Shown here one piece after another: positions 8,137-17,706 of a stretch of DNA of 64,000 bases. A program made the position numbers and the translations under genes. Position 1 is the first letter of the stretch, and every line of letters begins with the position of its first letter. Below the pieces are notes generated by a model. It searched no databases, was not told the origin of the DNA, and saw only the letters and a program-made list of their open reading frames with translations. Source of the DNA: an uncultured bacterium (GTDB taxonomy: Bacteria; Planctomycetota; UBA1135; GCA-002686595); NCBI GenBank assembly GCA_938083085.1, contig CALLKX010000012.1, positions 113,761-177,760 of the forward strand, in the 5' to 3' direction.

Positions 8137-9501
8137 CTAGCTGCTCACCCTGGTGGCGGACAGGTGGTCGACCAGGTCCATCTTGGTCAGGATGCCGACG
8201 GGGTGGTGGTCGTCGTTCACGACCACGCCCACGGTCTCCTTGGAGAACATCTCGAGGAGGCTGCGGGCCGGGTCCTTCTCGTGAACGGTCTCCACGTTCC
8301 TGAACATCATCTCAGCCACTGTGGCGTTCAGCTGAGCGCGACCGTCGACGATCCGGCGCAGGAGATCGGACTCGGTGACGATGCCGACCAGGCGGCCGTC
8401 ATCCACCACGGGGAGCTGGCTGATGCCGGCCTCCTTCATGCAGCCGATGGCCTCGCTGAGGGTCTGCTCGCCGCTGGCGGTGATGACGTCGCGGGCGGGG
8501 AGCCGGCTGATGAGCGAGCCGCAGGAGTCCTCCTCCCATGACGGCTCGGTGAAGCCGTGCTGCTTCATCCAGCCGTCGTCCATGAACTTGGTCATGTAGT
8601 TGCGCACGCTGTCGGGGAGGATGACCACGAAGGTCTTGCCCGGGCCCACGCGCTTGGCCACCTCGACGGCTGCGGCCATGGCCGTGCCGCATGAGCCGCC
8701 GCAGAGCAGCCCCTCCTCGCGGATGAGGCGCCTCGCCATGAGGAATGAGGGGTGGTCCTCGCTCTTCACCCACTCGTCCACGAGGCTGCGATCGAGCACG
8801 TCAGGGATGAAGTCGTACCCGATGCCCTCGACCTTGTAGGCGCCAATCGGCGCGGGGCCGGCGAGGATCGAGCCGACGGGGTCGACGCCGATGATCTTGA
8901 CGTTCGGCGCGTCCTCCTTGAGGCGGCGAGCGCAGCCCGAGAGCGTTCCGCCGGTGCCGGCGCCTGAGACGAAGTAGTCGAACTGGCCGCCGTCGGTCTG
9001 CTCGAGGATCTCCACCGCGGTGCCCTCGTAGTGAGCGAGCGGGTTGTTCTCGTTGGAGTACTGATCGAGGATGTGCGCGTTCGGCAGCATCTTCTGGAGC
9101 TGCTTGGCGACACCGATGTGGCTCTCGGGGTCGTCCCATGCGGCATCGTTCGGGGTGCGGATGATCTCCGCTCCGAGCGCCTCGAGAACGACCTGCTTCT
9201 CGCGGCTCATCTTCTCCGGCATCGTGATGATCATCCGATAGCCGCGCACGGCCGCAGCGAGCGCCATGCCGATCCCGGTGTTCCCTGAGGTGGGCTCGAT
9301 GAGCGTGTCCCCGGGCGTGATGCGGCCGGACTTCTCTGCCTCGAGCACCATGCGCCGGCCGATGCGGTCCTTGATGGAGCCGCCGGCGTTCATGAACTCG
9401 CACTTCACCAGAAAGCGGCAGCCGGTCTCTTTGCCGACCTTCTGGAGCTCAACCAGCGGCGTGCAGCCGATCGCGTCGAGGATGGATTTGAGGGGGCCCA
9501 T
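8137..9501 (-). CDS. Cystathionine beta-synthase with C-terminal CBS pair
   Basis: This is a cytoplasmic PLP enzyme of 454 aa that condenses serine (or O-acetylserine) with homocysteine (or sulfide). The PLP lysine is K44 in NAGGSIKDR, the substrate/phosphate loop is [16 protein letters not shown], and a glycine-rich loop [15 protein letters not shown] follows. Residues ~335-454 form two CBS motifs ([40 protein letters not shown]), which in related enzymes bind adenosyl ligands such as S-adenosylmethionine. The N-terminal heme domain of animal CBS is missing, as expected for bacteria. No cystathionine gamma-lyase is adjacent. Cysteine synthase with a CBS tail is the alternative name. Confidence 0.92.
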   Translation of the reverse strand: MGPLKSILDAIGCTPLVELQKVGKETGCRFLVKCEFMNAGGSIKDRIGRRMVLEAEKSGRITPGDTLIEPTSGNTGIGMALAAAVRGYRMIITMPEKMSREKQVVLEALGAEIIRTPNDAAWDDPESHIGVAKQLQKMLPNAHILDQYSNENNPLAHYEGTAVEILEQTDGGQFDYFVSGAGTGGTLSGCARRLKEDAPNVKIIGVDPVGSILAGPAPIGAYKVEGIGYDFIPDVLDRSLVDEWVKSEDHPSFLMARRLIREEGLLCGGSCGTAMAAAVEVAKRVGPGKTFVVILPDSVRNYMTKFMDDGWMKQHGFTEPSWEEDSCGSLISRLPARDVITASGEQTLSEAIGCMKEAGISQLPVVDDGRLVGIVTESDLLRRIVDGRAQLNATVAEMMFRNVETVHEKDPARSLLEMFSKETVGVVVNDDHHPVGILTKMDLVDHLSATRVSS

Positions 9502-9630
9502 GGGGTGCGACCTGGGCGCGCGCCGCGCCGTGCGTGATGGGGAAGGGGGTGCTCGATCGGCGACCCATGCCGCCGGTTCACGCGAAGAGTGTAGTGGGCA
9601 GGAGCCCTCGGGGGACCGTCCAACGTACGG

Positions 9631-9646
9631 CCCGCTCGCCAGCGGG
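9631..9646 (-). terminator. Hairpin just after the Rieske gene
   Basis: The perfect inverted repeat CCCGCT, CGCC, AGCGGG begins three bases after the reverse-strand stop codon at 9649-9651. It is short and G+C-rich without a T tract. Confidence 0.4.
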
Positions 9647-9648
9647 GG

Positions 9649-10020
9649 TCACCCGGGCTGGTCCCCGAGCATCACCTGGATCCGCCCCTGGGGGTCCAGG
9701 GCTGTTGGGTAGACCTCGATCGACGTCTCCGCGGCCTCCTCAGCGTCGCCCTTTGGCGCCCAGGTGCAGCGCCCCGTGTCCAGGGAGTAGCGCCAGCGAT
9801 GCCAGGGGCATGCGATCTCTCCCCCCGCGCTGGAGCCTTCCCAGAGCGGTCCGTCGAGGTGGGGGCACCAGGCGTCGATGGCCACGACCCGCTCTCCGTC
9901 CCGCACCAGGGCCAGCTTGCCCTGCGGCGTCTCCACCAGCTGCGGAGACCGCTCGGTCACAGCGGCGCCATCGACGTCGGTCGCGAAGACTTCGGGGCCC
10001 CGGGGTTCGTGCTCGGTCAT
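9649..10020 (-). CDS. Rieske [2Fe-2S] domain protein
   Basis: A small (123 aa) soluble Rieske-type ferredoxin. The cluster ligands are both visible: CPHLDGPLW (C-x-H) and CPWHRWRYSLDTG (C-x2-H), about 17 residues apart, which is typical of the dioxygenase or nitrite-reductase small-subunit type rather than the cytochrome bc1 Rieske subunit. There is no signal peptide or membrane segment. The start MTEHEPRGPEV leaves 26 bases to the divergent RNase HIII gene; the longer upstream frame would run into that gene and is rejected. The partner enzyme is not visible nearby. Confidence 0.88.
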   Translation of the reverse strand: MTEHEPRGPEVFATDVDGAAVTERSPQLVETPQGKLALVRDGERVVAIDAWCPHLDGPLWEGSSAGGEIACPWHRWRYSLDTGRCTWAPKGDAEEAAETSIEVYPTALDPQGRIQVMLGDQPG

Positions 10021-10046
10021 GTCGCCAACGTATGGTCCTTCGAGCG

Positions 10047-10949
10047 ATGGCCCAAGACACGTTCGTGACCAAGGTCCCCCGGGGCCAGTTCGCCGCTCTC
10101 CGGGCGCGGCTCTCCGCCGGCAGCTTCGAGTACGGGACGGTGCCCTACGCGGAGTTCCGCGCGAAGGGGGAGGGCGTCGTGGCCACCCTGTATTCCTCGG
10201 GCAAGTTCGTGGTTCAAGGCGGGGATCCGGCGGCCTTCGTGGCCCGCTGGACCGACCTCGACCCCGGGGCGTCGGCGGCGCCAAAGGCCCGAAAGTCCGC
10301 GCGAGAGGATGCCCCCCTGGACCTCGACCCCCCGGTGACGGGGAGCGATGAGGCCGGCAAGGGCGACTACTTCGGGCCCCTGGTGGTCGCCGCCGTGCGA
10401 GCGGACGGGGACATGCTGGAGCGGCTCACGGCCCTGGGCGCGGCGGACTCCAAGACCCTCACCGACAGTCGCGCGCTGAAGCTCGGCGCCCAGCTCCGCG
10501 ACGAGGTGGAGTTCGCGGTCCGGCGGGTGGACCCCAACGAGTACAACGCGATCTACCCCGATTATCCCGCCCTCAACCCGATGCTGGCGGACCTCCACGC
10601 GGAGGTGATCGGGCAGCTGGCGCAGCCCGGGGAGAACGTGCTCGTGGACCAGTTCGAGCGCCGCGGGCTCGTCCGCGAGCGCCTGGAGCCCCTGAAGATC
10701 CGGCTCACCGAGGTGCCGCGCGCCGAGCGCCACGCCGCCGTCGCCGCCGCGAGCATCATCGCCCGTCAGGAGTTCCTGCTCGGGCTCGCGGAGCTCTCGG
10801 AGGACTTCGGGATGCCCCTGCACAAGGGCGCGGGCGCCCCCACTGATGCGGTGGGGCGTCGCCTGGTGGAGGAGCAGGGGGAGGAGGCGCTGCAGGGCGC
10901 CGCCAAGCTCCACTTCAAGAACACCCGGAAGATCCTCGACCGTCTGTAG
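10047..10949 (+). CDS. rnhC: Ribonuclease HIII
   Basis: Cleaves the RNA strand of RNA:DNA hybrids. The 300 aa protein has an N-terminal TBP-like (DUF3378) substrate-binding domain (residues 1-85, with EGVVATLYSSGKFVVQG) and a type 2 RNase H domain whose catalytic motif SDEAGKGDYFGPLVVAAV holds the D-E pair. Later acidic residues are in LVDQF and the ERHAAVAAASIIAR helix. The DEAGKGD signature and the N-terminal domain distinguish HIII from HII. The ATG at 10047 is chosen; an in-frame ATG at 10032 would add five residues. Transcription is divergent from the Rieske gene with only 26 bases between. Confidence 0.93.
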   Translation: MAQDTFVTKVPRGQFAALRARLSAGSFEYGTVPYAEFRAKGEGVVATLYSSGKFVVQGGDPAAFVARWTDLDPGASAAPKARKSAREDAPLDLDPPVTGSDEAGKGDYFGPLVVAAVRADGDMLERLTALGAADSKTLTDSRALKLGAQLRDEVEFAVRRVDPNEYNAIYPDYPALNPMLADLHAEVIGQLAQPGENVLVDQFERRGLVRERLEPLKIRLTEVPRAERHAAVAAASIIARQEFLLGLAELSEDFGMPLHKGAGAPTDAVGRRLVEEQGEEALQGAAKLHFKNTRKILDRL

Positions 10950-10988
10950 GTGCTCCTCGGAGGAGGCTGAACCTACATTCCGAGCCTC

Positions 10989-12644
10989 ATGGGCCCCCTC
11001 TTCTCCGTCCTCGCTGCGCTCGTCGCGCTCACCCTCGCGCAGGCGGGGGTCGGGGCGAGTGAGCCGCGCCCGGAGGCGCTGCTCATTGGACTCCTCTTGC
11101 CCCACGTGATCGGGGCCGCCGCGCGCCGGGCTTCGATCGCTGGTCAGACGGTCCGGGCTCGGCGCCTCGAGCGGCTCCTGGCCGCGTCGGGGTGGATGGG
11201 CTACGCGCTTCTGGTCCTCGGCGCCAACTGGCTGGGGTCGATCCGGTGGTGGACGGGCCTCGCGCTGGACCTGGACGCCTGGCCGGACCTCGGCCTGCTG
11301 CTGGCCCTGGCGCCCTTCGTCCTCTTCGAGCTCTCTGCGATCCAGGCCACGGCGCGGGTCCACGGTGGCACCCCGCTGGTGCGCCAGCATCTGCGGCGCT
11401 TCCACGCGCGCCTCCTGCTCGCCAGCTGTGCTCCCATCGGGCTGTTCATCCTCTTCAGCATCGCGGTGGGGCAGAGCCACTGGCTCCGGACCGAGGTCCA
11501 GTACGTGGGGCTGGCGTCCTTCGCCTTCACCGTGCTGATGGTGGCGTCGCTTGGGGCTCTCCTGCCGCGCTTGCTGACCTGGTCCTGGGACACCCACCCG
11601 TTCCCCGCCGACGCGCGCCGTGAGGCGCTGGACGTGGTCGCGGAGCGTGCGGGGTTCGAGCCGGGGCGGCTCCTGGTGTGGCGGACCGGTGACTTGATGG
11701 CGAACGCGGCCATCGTCGGGTTCCGTGAGCGGGGGCGGGCCGTGCTCTTCTCGGACCACCTGCTCTCGCTGCTCAACATGCGCGAGCTGGGCGCGGTCTA
11801 CGCCCACGAGATCGGCCACGCGCGCTGTCGCCACGTGGGGGCCTTCATCGCGTGGCTCTGCGCGCTGGTGTTCCTCGGGGACACGCTGTTCCGTGAGGCG
11901 CTCGAGGGGCAGTCGATCTGGCTCCAGGGCGCGGTGGGCCTTGGCCTGCTCGGGGTCTGGTACGTGGGGTTCGGGTGGCTGTCACGCCGCTTCGAGCTCG
12001 AGGCGGACCTCTTCAGTCTCGAGGTTCAGGGTGATCTGGCTGCGCTCGTGAGCGCGCTCGACCGAGTCGGAGGTCGGGTCCGAGACGTGGCAAGCTGGCG
12101 CCACTTTAGCCCCTCGCACCGTGTGGCCTTCCTCGAGCGATCCCTCTCCGACGAGGGCTTCCGAACCAGCTTCAAGGGGCAGATGAGCCGCCTGCGGGCG
12201 GCGGGGCTGGCTGCAGCCCTGGTGGGCCTGCTCCTCCAGGGGCTCTCGCTCTCCGCCGACTTCCCCGCCGATCGGACCGTGGTGCACCTGGCTCGCGGTG
12301 AGTACGCGGCGGCCCAGGCCACCTTGCCGGGCCTCGCCGCCGAGGACGTGCAGGAGCTTGGGCCGCTGGTGGTCGCCGCGCTGGCGCTCCCCGACGACAC
12401 CAAGGTCGCGGTCGCGGAGGCGCTCCAGGTGGCGCTCCAGGCGCGGCAGCTGGACCGCTCCTGGGCCCTGGCGCAGCTGGCTGAACTGAGGGACGTCGAA
12501 GGGGTCCGCGCGATGGTGGACGCCCTGGAGCGTGCGCGGGACGGTGACGGGGCTGGCGCGCTCGCCGAAGCGGAGAGCATGGGCGGTGAGTGGGCGCCCC
12601 GGCTCAGGGCGGCACTGGGGGCCGCACTCGGCGCTCAGGAGTAG
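10989..12644 (+). CDS. M48 family membrane metallopeptidase
   Basis: The protein has 551 aa with several N-terminal membrane segments (about residues 1-25, 70-90, 100-120, 145-170, 180-200), then the zinc motif HEIGH at residues 273-277 in AVYAHEIGHARCRH, and further hydrophobic segments. The downstream FELEADLFSLE supplies the third zinc ligand (Glu) as in HtpX/Ste24 proteases. The C-terminal ~150 residues after another hydrophobic helix are alpha-helical and TPR-like (ARGEYAAAQATLPGLAAED). It likely acts in membrane protein quality control. It follows rnhC by 39 bases and its last ten bases overlap the convergent flavin reductase gene. Confidence 0.88.
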   Translation: MGPLFSVLAALVALTLAQAGVGASEPRPEALLIGLLLPHVIGAAARRASIAGQTVRARRLERLLAASGWMGYALLVLGANWLGSIRWWTGLALDLDAWPDLGLLLALAPFVLFELSAIQATARVHGGTPLVRQHLRRFHARLLLASCAPIGLFILFSIAVGQSHWLRTEVQYVGLASFAFTVLMVASLGALLPRLLTWSWDTHPFPADARREALDVVAERAGFEPGRLLVWRTGDLMANAAIVGFRERGRAVLFSDHLLSLLNMRELGAVYAHEIGHARCRHVGAFIAWLCALVFLGDTLFREALEGQSIWLQGAVGLGLLGVWYVGFGWLSRRFELEADLFSLEVQGDLAALVSALDRVGGRVRDVASWRHFSPSHRVAFLERSLSDEGFRTSFKGQMSRLRAAGLAAALVGLLLQGLSLSADFPADRTVVHLARGEYAAAQATLPGLAAEDVQELGPLVVAALALPDDTKVAVAEALQVALQARQLDRSWALAQLAELRDVEGVRAMVDALERARDGDGAGALAEAESMGGEWAPRLRAALGAALGAQE

Positions 12645-13129
12645 CGCAGCCCGTTCTTGCGGGTGTGGGTGAGTGGCGCCGCGTCCCCTTGCAGCGAGCC
12701 AGCCTCGACCACGCCGAAGACCACCACGTGGTCCCCCGCGTTGTGCTCGCCAGTCACGCGGCACTCCAGCCAAGCGAGCGCGTCGGCGAGGACCGGCGTA
12801 CCGCCGGGGGCTGCGCGGTGCTCCACGTCGTCGAAGGGGGAGCCGTCGTCGGGCCCCTTGAAGAACGGCTTCATCAGCCCCTTGTCCTCGTCGCCGAGGA
12901 CCGAGACGCCGAAGCGCCCCTGCCGCCGCACCTGGGTGAGATGCTCGCGGTCTGCGCCGATGGCCACGCAGACCGTGGGCGGAGAGAGGGCGACCTGCTG
13001 GACGAACGAGCCGAGGAAGCCAAGGGGCGCGCCGGATTCGTCCCGCGTGGTGACGATGAAGAGCCCGCTGGAGACGCGGCCGAGCGCGGGCCCGATGGCG
13101 TCCAGGGAGGTGGTTTCGTGGGTCGACAT
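12635..13129 (-). CDS. Flavin reductase-like FMN-binding protein
   Basis: The protein has 164 aa and matches the flavin reductase-like (split-barrel FMN-binding) family. Evidence is the N-terminal DAIGPALGRVSSGLFIVTT, the flavin-phosphate loop region GFLGSFVQQVALSPPTVCVAI, the GRFGVSVL strand and the ending VVVFGVVEAG with a basic tail. Relatives supply reduced FMN to monooxygenases or act as small NAD(P)H:flavin oxidoreductases. The ATG at 13127-13129 is preferred because the 20 residues encoded upstream look non-coding. The nearby Rieske gene is not in the same operon. Confidence 0.85.
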   Translation of the reverse strand: MSTHETTSLDAIGPALGRVSSGLFIVTTRDESGAPLGFLGSFVQQVALSPPTVCVAIGADREHLTQVRRQGRFGVSVLGDEDKGLMKPFFKGPDDGSPFDDVEHRAAPGGTPVLADALAWLECRVTGEHNAGDHVVVFGVVEAGSLQGDAAPLTHTRKNGLRYS

Positions 13130-13233
13130 GGGCGCATCCTGACAGAGACCGCTGCCTGGCGCCTCACCTTCCAGGGTGAGGGGAATCACCTTGCCCGTCC
13201 GGAGACGCCCGGTGAGAATCGCGGACCGCCGCC

Positions 13234-14265
13234 ATGATTGACCCGTCTTCGCCCCTCTCGACCTTCGAATGGACCCCGCCGTCTGCCGGCATCCCCCAGG
13301 CCGAGTCGGGTGAGCCCCTCGCGGAGCGACTGGGCTCCCTGGTGGAGGACCGGGCAGCCTCCGCCGCCGACGTGGTCCGACGCGCCGCGCGGACCTGTCA
13401 CGGGTGGTTGGTGGAGTCCTCCTGCGCGGACGCAGGGGTGGGCGCTGTCCTCCAGCAAGGCCTCGAGGTGTTCCTCGAGTCCCAGGGCTGGCGGGCCCCC
13501 GTGGACCGCTTTCGCGCCTCCCTCGAGCACGTGAGGGCCCAGATCCAAGAGGACGGCGGGCCCGAGCTGCGCGAGGCCCTGGCGGCGGAATGCGCCCTCT
13601 GGCTGGAGACCGCCGAGACCCTGGCGGGGCCGGGCTGGGAGGACGCCGCCGAGCGTCCCCGCCTCCGTCTCCCGGACCGAGCAGACTGCGCGCGCCCCAT
13701 GTTGGAGGGTCCGGCGGCGATCGAGGGAGGAGAGGTCTTCCTCGTGCACGGGTGGTCGGAGACCGTCGCCAGGGGCCTCGAGCTGGTGCAGGCCAGGGGC
13801 CTCGGGCCAGAGGTTATCGTCTCGGAGGGGGGTCCTGACCTTGGCGGTCGGCGGCTGGCCCGCCGGCTGGTGGCGAGCGGGATCAAGGTCCGCTTTGTCT
13901 ACGACGCGGCCCTCGTCGCCGCCGTTCGTCGCGCAGACCGAGTCTGGCTGGGGTCCGATGCCCTGGGCACCGTGGAGTTCCTCGGCCGCGTGGGGACCGG
14001 AGCCCTCGTGGAGCGGGCGCGAGACCTCGGGGTCATCACGACGCTGCTGGCCACCACCGACAAGCTCAGGCCAGGCGGCGAGATTGTCCTCCCGGGCTGG
14101 GCGTCGGGCGAGGCCTGGCACCTCTGGGAGAGCGCCCCGAAGGACGTTGACGTCGAGGCTCAGCCCTTCGAGGCCGTCGGGCTCGAGGGGCTGGACGGGG
14201 TTGCCACCGAGGTCGGGTTGATGCTCCCCGGGGACCTCCGGGACGCTCCGCTCCGGGCGATCTGA
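13234..14265 (+). CDS. eIF2B alpha/beta/delta-like (MtnA-type fold) protein
   Basis: The 343 aa protein has a C-terminal half that matches the initiation factor 2B / methylthioribose-1-phosphate isomerase / ribose-1,5-bisphosphate isomerase family. Visible are the EVIVSEGGPDLGGRRLA motif, GIKVRFVYDAALVAAVRRAD and the hallmark WLGSDALGTVEFLGRVGT followed by the TLLATTDKL strand. The N-terminal ~150 residues are helical, as in the family, but divergent. Bacterial members are sugar-phosphate isomerases, so an isomerase role is likelier than translation. The substrate cannot be named here. A solitary gene, about 250 bases upstream of gyrA. Confidence 0.75.
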   Translation: MIDPSSPLSTFEWTPPSAGIPQAESGEPLAERLGSLVEDRAASAADVVRRAARTCHGWLVESSCADAGVGAVLQQGLEVFLESQGWRAPVDRFRASLEHVRAQIQEDGGPELREALAAECALWLETAETLAGPGWEDAAERPRLRLPDRADCARPMLEGPAAIEGGEVFLVHGWSETVARGLELVQARGLGPEVIVSEGGPDLGGRRLARRLVASGIKVRFVYDAALVAAVRRADRVWLGSDALGTVEFLGRVGTGALVERARDLGVITTLLATTDKLRPGGEIVLPGWASGEAWHLWESAPKDVDVEAQPFEAVGLEGLDGVATEVGLMLPGDLRDAPLRAI

Positions 14266-14418
14266 AGTCGCCAGGGAGCCTCGTCGCCGGGGAGGGCCCC
14301 GGTCGCCCTGCGGAGGCGCCGTCTCGGTGGGCCCAGTGCACCCCCACGGCGGGCGCCAAATCACCTCAGAACGGCCATGGAATGGCCTCTAGGCCTAGCC
14401 GCGCACCCCTCCAGGGCA

Positions 14419-14424
14419 GATAAT
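14419..14424 (+). promoter_or_regulatory. Possible -10 element upstream of gyrA
   Basis: GATAAT (TATAAT-like) lies 94 bases before the gyrA ATG. Just upstream are the inverted repeat GGCCAT, GGA, ATGGCC (14373-14387) and the palindrome CTAGGCCTAG (14389-14398). A -35 box is not clear, and promoter function is inferred from position only. Confidence 0.35.
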
Positions 14425-14517
14425 AGCCCCCTCGCTGGGTCCCGCTGATGGGGCCCGCCAGCCCGCCATCTCCGCCGCGCCCGAAGGGGACGGGGAGACA
14501 CTCTCCCGGGACCACCA

Positions 14518-17148
14518 ATGACCGACACGGAAGCACCCCAGTTCGGGGGCAACACGACCCCGCGCTCCATCGAGCGTGAGATGAAAGAGTCGTACCTTAC
14601 GTACGCCCTTTCGGTCATCCACTCGCGCGCCCTCCCCGACGTTCGCGACGGCCTCAAGCCCTCGCAGCGACGCATCCTCGTCGCGATGAACGACCTGAAC
14701 CTGAGCCCCCGGGCCAAGTACAGGAAGTGCGCCAAGGTCGCGGGTGACACGTCCGGTAACTACCACCCGCACGGAGAGTCGGTGATCTATCCGACCCTGG
14801 TCCGCATGGCCCAGGACTTCTCGCTGCGCTATCCGCTGGTGGACGGTCAGGGCAACTTCGGGTCCATCGACGCGGACCCGCCGGCGGCCATGCGTTACAC
14901 GGAGGCGCGCATGGCGGGGATCACGATGGAGGTCCTGTCCGATCTGGACAAGGAGACCGTCGACTTCGAAGCGAACTACGACGAGACGCGCATGCAGCCC
15001 ACGGTGCTGCCCTCGCGCTTCCCGAACCTGCTCTGCAACGGATCGGACGGTATCGCCGTGGGCATGGCGACCAGCCTGCCGCCGCATAACCTGCGGGAGA
15101 TCGGCGCCGGCCTGATCGCCTTGCTGGACGACCCTGAACTCTCGGAGGAGGAGCTCTTCAGCCTCGTCCCCGGACCGGACTTCCCCACGGGCGGCACCAT
15201 CATGGGCCGCAGCGGAATCGTCCAGGCCTATCGCACGGGACGGGGGCTCGTCCGGGTGCGGGCGAAGTACCACATCGAGGAGGAGAAGAACCGGGAGGAG
15301 ATCGTCTTCACCGAGATCCCCTACCAGACCAAGAAGGGCGGCCAGGACTCCGGGATCATCGCCAAGATCGTCCAGGTCGTGAAGGACGGCCGGATCACCG
15401 GCATCTCCGACGTGACGGACTACTCCAGCCGCGACGGCATGCGGCTGGTGGTGAAGATCAAGAAGGGCGAGGACCCCCATGTGGTCCTCAACCTGCTCTG
15501 GAAGTTCACGCCGCTCCAGAGCACCTACTCGATCATCAACCTGGCCATCGACCGCCGCCAGCCGCGCACGCTCTCGCTGCGCGAGCTGATGAGCGCCTGG
15601 CTGGTGCATCGCCGCGACGTCATCCGGCGCCGCACGAAGTACCTCCTGCGGAAGGCCGAGGAGCGCAAGCACATCGTCGACGGTCTGCGGATCGCGGTGG
15701 ACAACATCGACCGGGTGATCGAGATCATCCGTGGCTCGGCCGACCGCGACACGGCCAAGAAGGCCATCGCCGCCGAGTTCAGCCTCTCCGAGCGCCAGAG
15801 CCAGGCCATCGTGGACCTGCGCCTGGGCTCCCTGACCGGGCTCGAGCGGGACAAGCTCGAGGCCGAGCACGCGGAGTTGATGGCGCGGATCGCGGACCTC
15901 AAGGACATCCTCGAGCGTGCCGAGCGCGTCACCGAGATGATCCGCGACGACCTCATCGAGGTGGTGGAGAAGTACGGCGACGAGCGCCGCACCAAGATCA
16001 GCCTCGAGGAGGTGGACGGCAGCATCGACATCGCTGACCTCATCACCGAGGACCTCACGGTGGTCACGTTCTCCCGGGACGGCTACGTCAAGCGCACGCC
16101 GCTGGACACGTACCGCACCCAGGCGCGCGGCGGACGAGGTGTCCGTGGTTCGGAGGCCAAGGAGGGCGACGTCCTCAAGTCGCTGTTCGTGACCTCGACC
16201 CACGACTACCTGCTGTTCTTCTCGAACTACGGCCAGGTCTTCTGGAAGAAGGGCTTCCAGGTGCCCGAGGCTGGTCGGAGCTCCAAGGGCCGAGCCATCA
16301 CAAACCTGCTCAAGCTGCGTGACGGTGAGGAGATCCACACGATCCTCCGCGTTCCGGAGTTCGACGAGGAGCGCTTCATCGTCTTCGCCACCCGCAACGG
16401 CGTGGTCAAGAAGACGAAGCTGGAGGCTTACTCCCGCCCGAAGAAGGGCGGCATCCGCGCCATCCTCGTGGACGAGGACGACGAGGTCGTCTCGGTCCGC
16501 CTGGCCAGCCCGGGCGACACCGTCATGCTCTCCATGGCGGCCGGTCGCACGATCCGCTTCGATGAATCCGGAGTGCGGGCCATGGGCCGCTCGTCGCGAG
16601 GCGTCAAGGGCGCCAAGCTCCTGGGCGACGACCAGGTCGTCGGCATGGTCGTGGCCGAGCCGGACGCGTTCCTGCTCACCGCCTCGGTCAACGGCTATGG
16701 CAAGCGGACCCAGCTCTCGGACTACCCCATCAAGGGGCGCGGGGGCCAGGGCGTCATCGACATCCGGACCACCGAGCGCAACGGCAAGGTCATCACGGCC
16801 AAGTTCTGCCGCGAGGAGGACGAGGCGATGTTCATCACCGAGAGCGGGATGATCGTGCGGACCGCCATCGCGGACATCTCAACGGTGGGGCGCAACACCC
16901 AGGGTGTTCGCCTGGTCAACCTCAAGGACGGTGACAGCCTCGTGTCGGTGGAGATCATCTCCAGCGCTGACCTCGAGCGATTCGTCGACGAGGAAGGCGA
17001 GGGTGCTGAGGGGGATGCGAGCCCCATTGAGGCCGGATCCGGTGAGGCCGAGTCTGGCGAGACCACCTCGAACGAGGCGGTCGACGATGACGCGGCTGGT
17101 CCCGAGGCCGGCGATGGAAGCGACCCTGAAACCCCTGCGGAGGACTGA
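14518..17148 (+). CDS. gyrA: DNA gyrase subunit A
   Basis: Breakage-reunion subunit of DNA gyrase (876 aa). The catalytic tyrosine is Y127 in AMRYTEARM. The start region [30 protein letters not shown] is canonical. The GyrA box [10 protein letters not shown] is present at about residue 535, and the C-terminal beta-pinwheel blades follow, confirming gyrase rather than topoisomerase IV. In the quinolone-determining region ([11 protein letters not shown]) the serine equivalent to E. coli S83 is kept (S88), but the D87 equivalent is proline (P92). The C-terminal ~55 residues form an acidic Glu/Asp/Ser/Gly-rich tail. The next gene starts one base after the stop, so the two are cotranscribed. Confidence 0.97.
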   Translation: MTDTEAPQFGGNTTPRSIEREMKESYLTYALSVIHSRALPDVRDGLKPSQRRILVAMNDLNLSPRAKYRKCAKVAGDTSGNYHPHGESVIYPTLVRMAQDFSLRYPLVDGQGNFGSIDADPPAAMRYTEARMAGITMEVLSDLDKETVDFEANYDETRMQPTVLPSRFPNLLCNGSDGIAVGMATSLPPHNLREIGAGLIALLDDPELSEEELFSLVPGPDFPTGGTIMGRSGIVQAYRTGRGLVRVRAKYHIEEEKNREEIVFTEIPYQTKKGGQDSGIIAKIVQVVKDGRITGISDVTDYSSRDGMRLVVKIKKGEDPHVVLNLLWKFTPLQSTYSIINLAIDRRQPRTLSLRELMSAWLVHRRDVIRRRTKYLLRKAEERKHIVDGLRIAVDNIDRVIEIIRGSADRDTAKKAIAAEFSLSERQSQAIVDLRLGSLTGLERDKLEAEHAELMARIADLKDILERAERVTEMIRDDLIEVVEKYGDERRTKISLEEVDGSIDIADLITEDLTVVTFSRDGYVKRTPLDTYRTQARGGRGVRGSEAKEGDVLKSLFVTSTHDYLLFFSNYGQVFWKKGFQVPEAGRSSKGRAITNLLKLRDGEEIHTILRVPEFDEERFIVFATRNGVVKKTKLEAYSRPKKGGIRAILVDEDDEVVSVRLASPGDTVMLSMAAGRTIRFDESGVRAMGRSSRGVKGAKLLGDDQVVGMVVAEPDAFLLTASVNGYGKRTQLSDYPIKGRGGQGVIDIRTTERNGKVITAKFCREEDEAMFITESGMIVRTAIADISTVGRNTQGVRLVNLKDGDSLVSVEIISSADLERFVDEEGEGAEGDASPIEAGSGEAESGETTSNEAVDDDAAGPEAGDGSDPETPAED

Positions 17149-17149
17149 T

Positions 17150-17590
17150 ATGTCCCTCGAGAAGACCATCAGCGACCACCTCAAGGCGGCCATGAAGGCT
17201 GGCGATACGCTCCGCCGGGACACCCTGCGGATGCTCATCGCGGCCATGAAGAACGAGCGCATCGAGCGAGGCTCCGATCTTGATGAGGCCGCCGTCATGG
17301 CGGTGGTCCGACGCGGCGTGAAGTCGCGCAAGGACAGCGCCGAGCAGTACCGAGCTGCAGACCGCCTGGACCTCGCCGAGAAGGAGGAGTCGGAGATCGC
17401 CGTCCTCGAGGGCTACCTGCCGCAGATGCTGGACGAGGCCGCGACCGCCGCCATCGTCGAGCAGGCGATCGCGGACACCGGGGCCACTGAGAAGTGCGAC
17501 ATCGGCAAGGTGATGAAGGCCGTCATGGCCAGTCACCGGGACGTCATCGACGGCAAGCTCGTCAATCGCCTGGCCGCGGCGCGCCTCTGA
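17150..17590 (+). CDS. yqeY: GatB/YqeY domain protein
   Basis: The 146 aa protein is a stand-alone GatB/YqeY domain, related to the tRNA-binding C-terminal part of the Glu-tRNA(Gln) amidotransferase B subunit. Typical features are the N-terminal helix LEKTISDHLKAAMKAGDTLRRDTLRMLIAAMKN (in short, the DTLRMLIAAMKN signature), VRRGVKSRKDSAEQYRAADR, EIAVLEGYLPQML, and the C-terminal GKVMKAVMASHRDVIDGKLVN. Its cellular function is not firmly established. The ATG begins one base after the gyrA stop (TGATATG), so translation is probably coupled. Confidence 0.92.
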   Translation: MSLEKTISDHLKAAMKAGDTLRRDTLRMLIAAMKNERIERGSDLDEAAVMAVVRRGVKSRKDSAEQYRAADRLDLAEKEESEIAVLEGYLPQMLDEAATAAIVEQAIADTGATEKCDIGKVMKAVMASHRDVIDGKLVNRLAAARL

Positions 17591-17605
17591 GGGCCTCGGG
17601 GGCTA

Positions 17606-17611
17606 CATAAT
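17606..17611 (+). promoter_or_regulatory. Possible -10 element of the selenoprotein operon
   Basis: CATAAT (in TACATAAT) lies 95 bases before the ATG at 17707. It would start transcription near 17618 and place both hairpins at 17620-17639 and 17672-17697 inside the 5' leader. No good -35 box is seen. Confidence 0.35.
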
Positions 17612-17619
17612 CCCTACTT

Positions 17620-17639
17620 GCGCCGATCGACATCGGCGC
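17620..17639 (+). repeat. Leader hairpin 1 / possible terminator of gyrA-yqeY
   Basis: A perfect inverted repeat: GCGCCGAT, loop CGAC, ATCGGCGC. It lies 29 bases after the yqeY stop and 67 bases before the selenoprotein start. It may terminate the gyrA-yqeY transcript, or be a leader structure of the following gene. Confidence 0.5.
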
Positions 17640-17671
17640 TCGGTGCCGACGGGAACGGTCGATTTGGGTAC

Positions 17672-17697
17672 TCTCGGAAGGCACGTACCTTCCGAGA
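17672..17697 (+). repeat. Inverted repeat directly upstream of the selenoprotein start
   Basis: Perfect 10-base arms TCTCGGAAGG and CCTTCCGAGA around a six-base loop, ending nine bases before the ATG at 17707. The symmetry suits a dimeric repressor operator or an mRNA hairpin that masks the ribosome entry region. No Shine-Dalgarno is seen in the nine bases between. Confidence 0.5.
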
Positions 17698-17706
17698 TAA
17701 CCACCC

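Noticed and set aside
14395..16338. Long antisense frame over gyrA
   Set aside because: It overlaps the well-conserved gyrA sequence and has no recognisable domain; a composition artefact.
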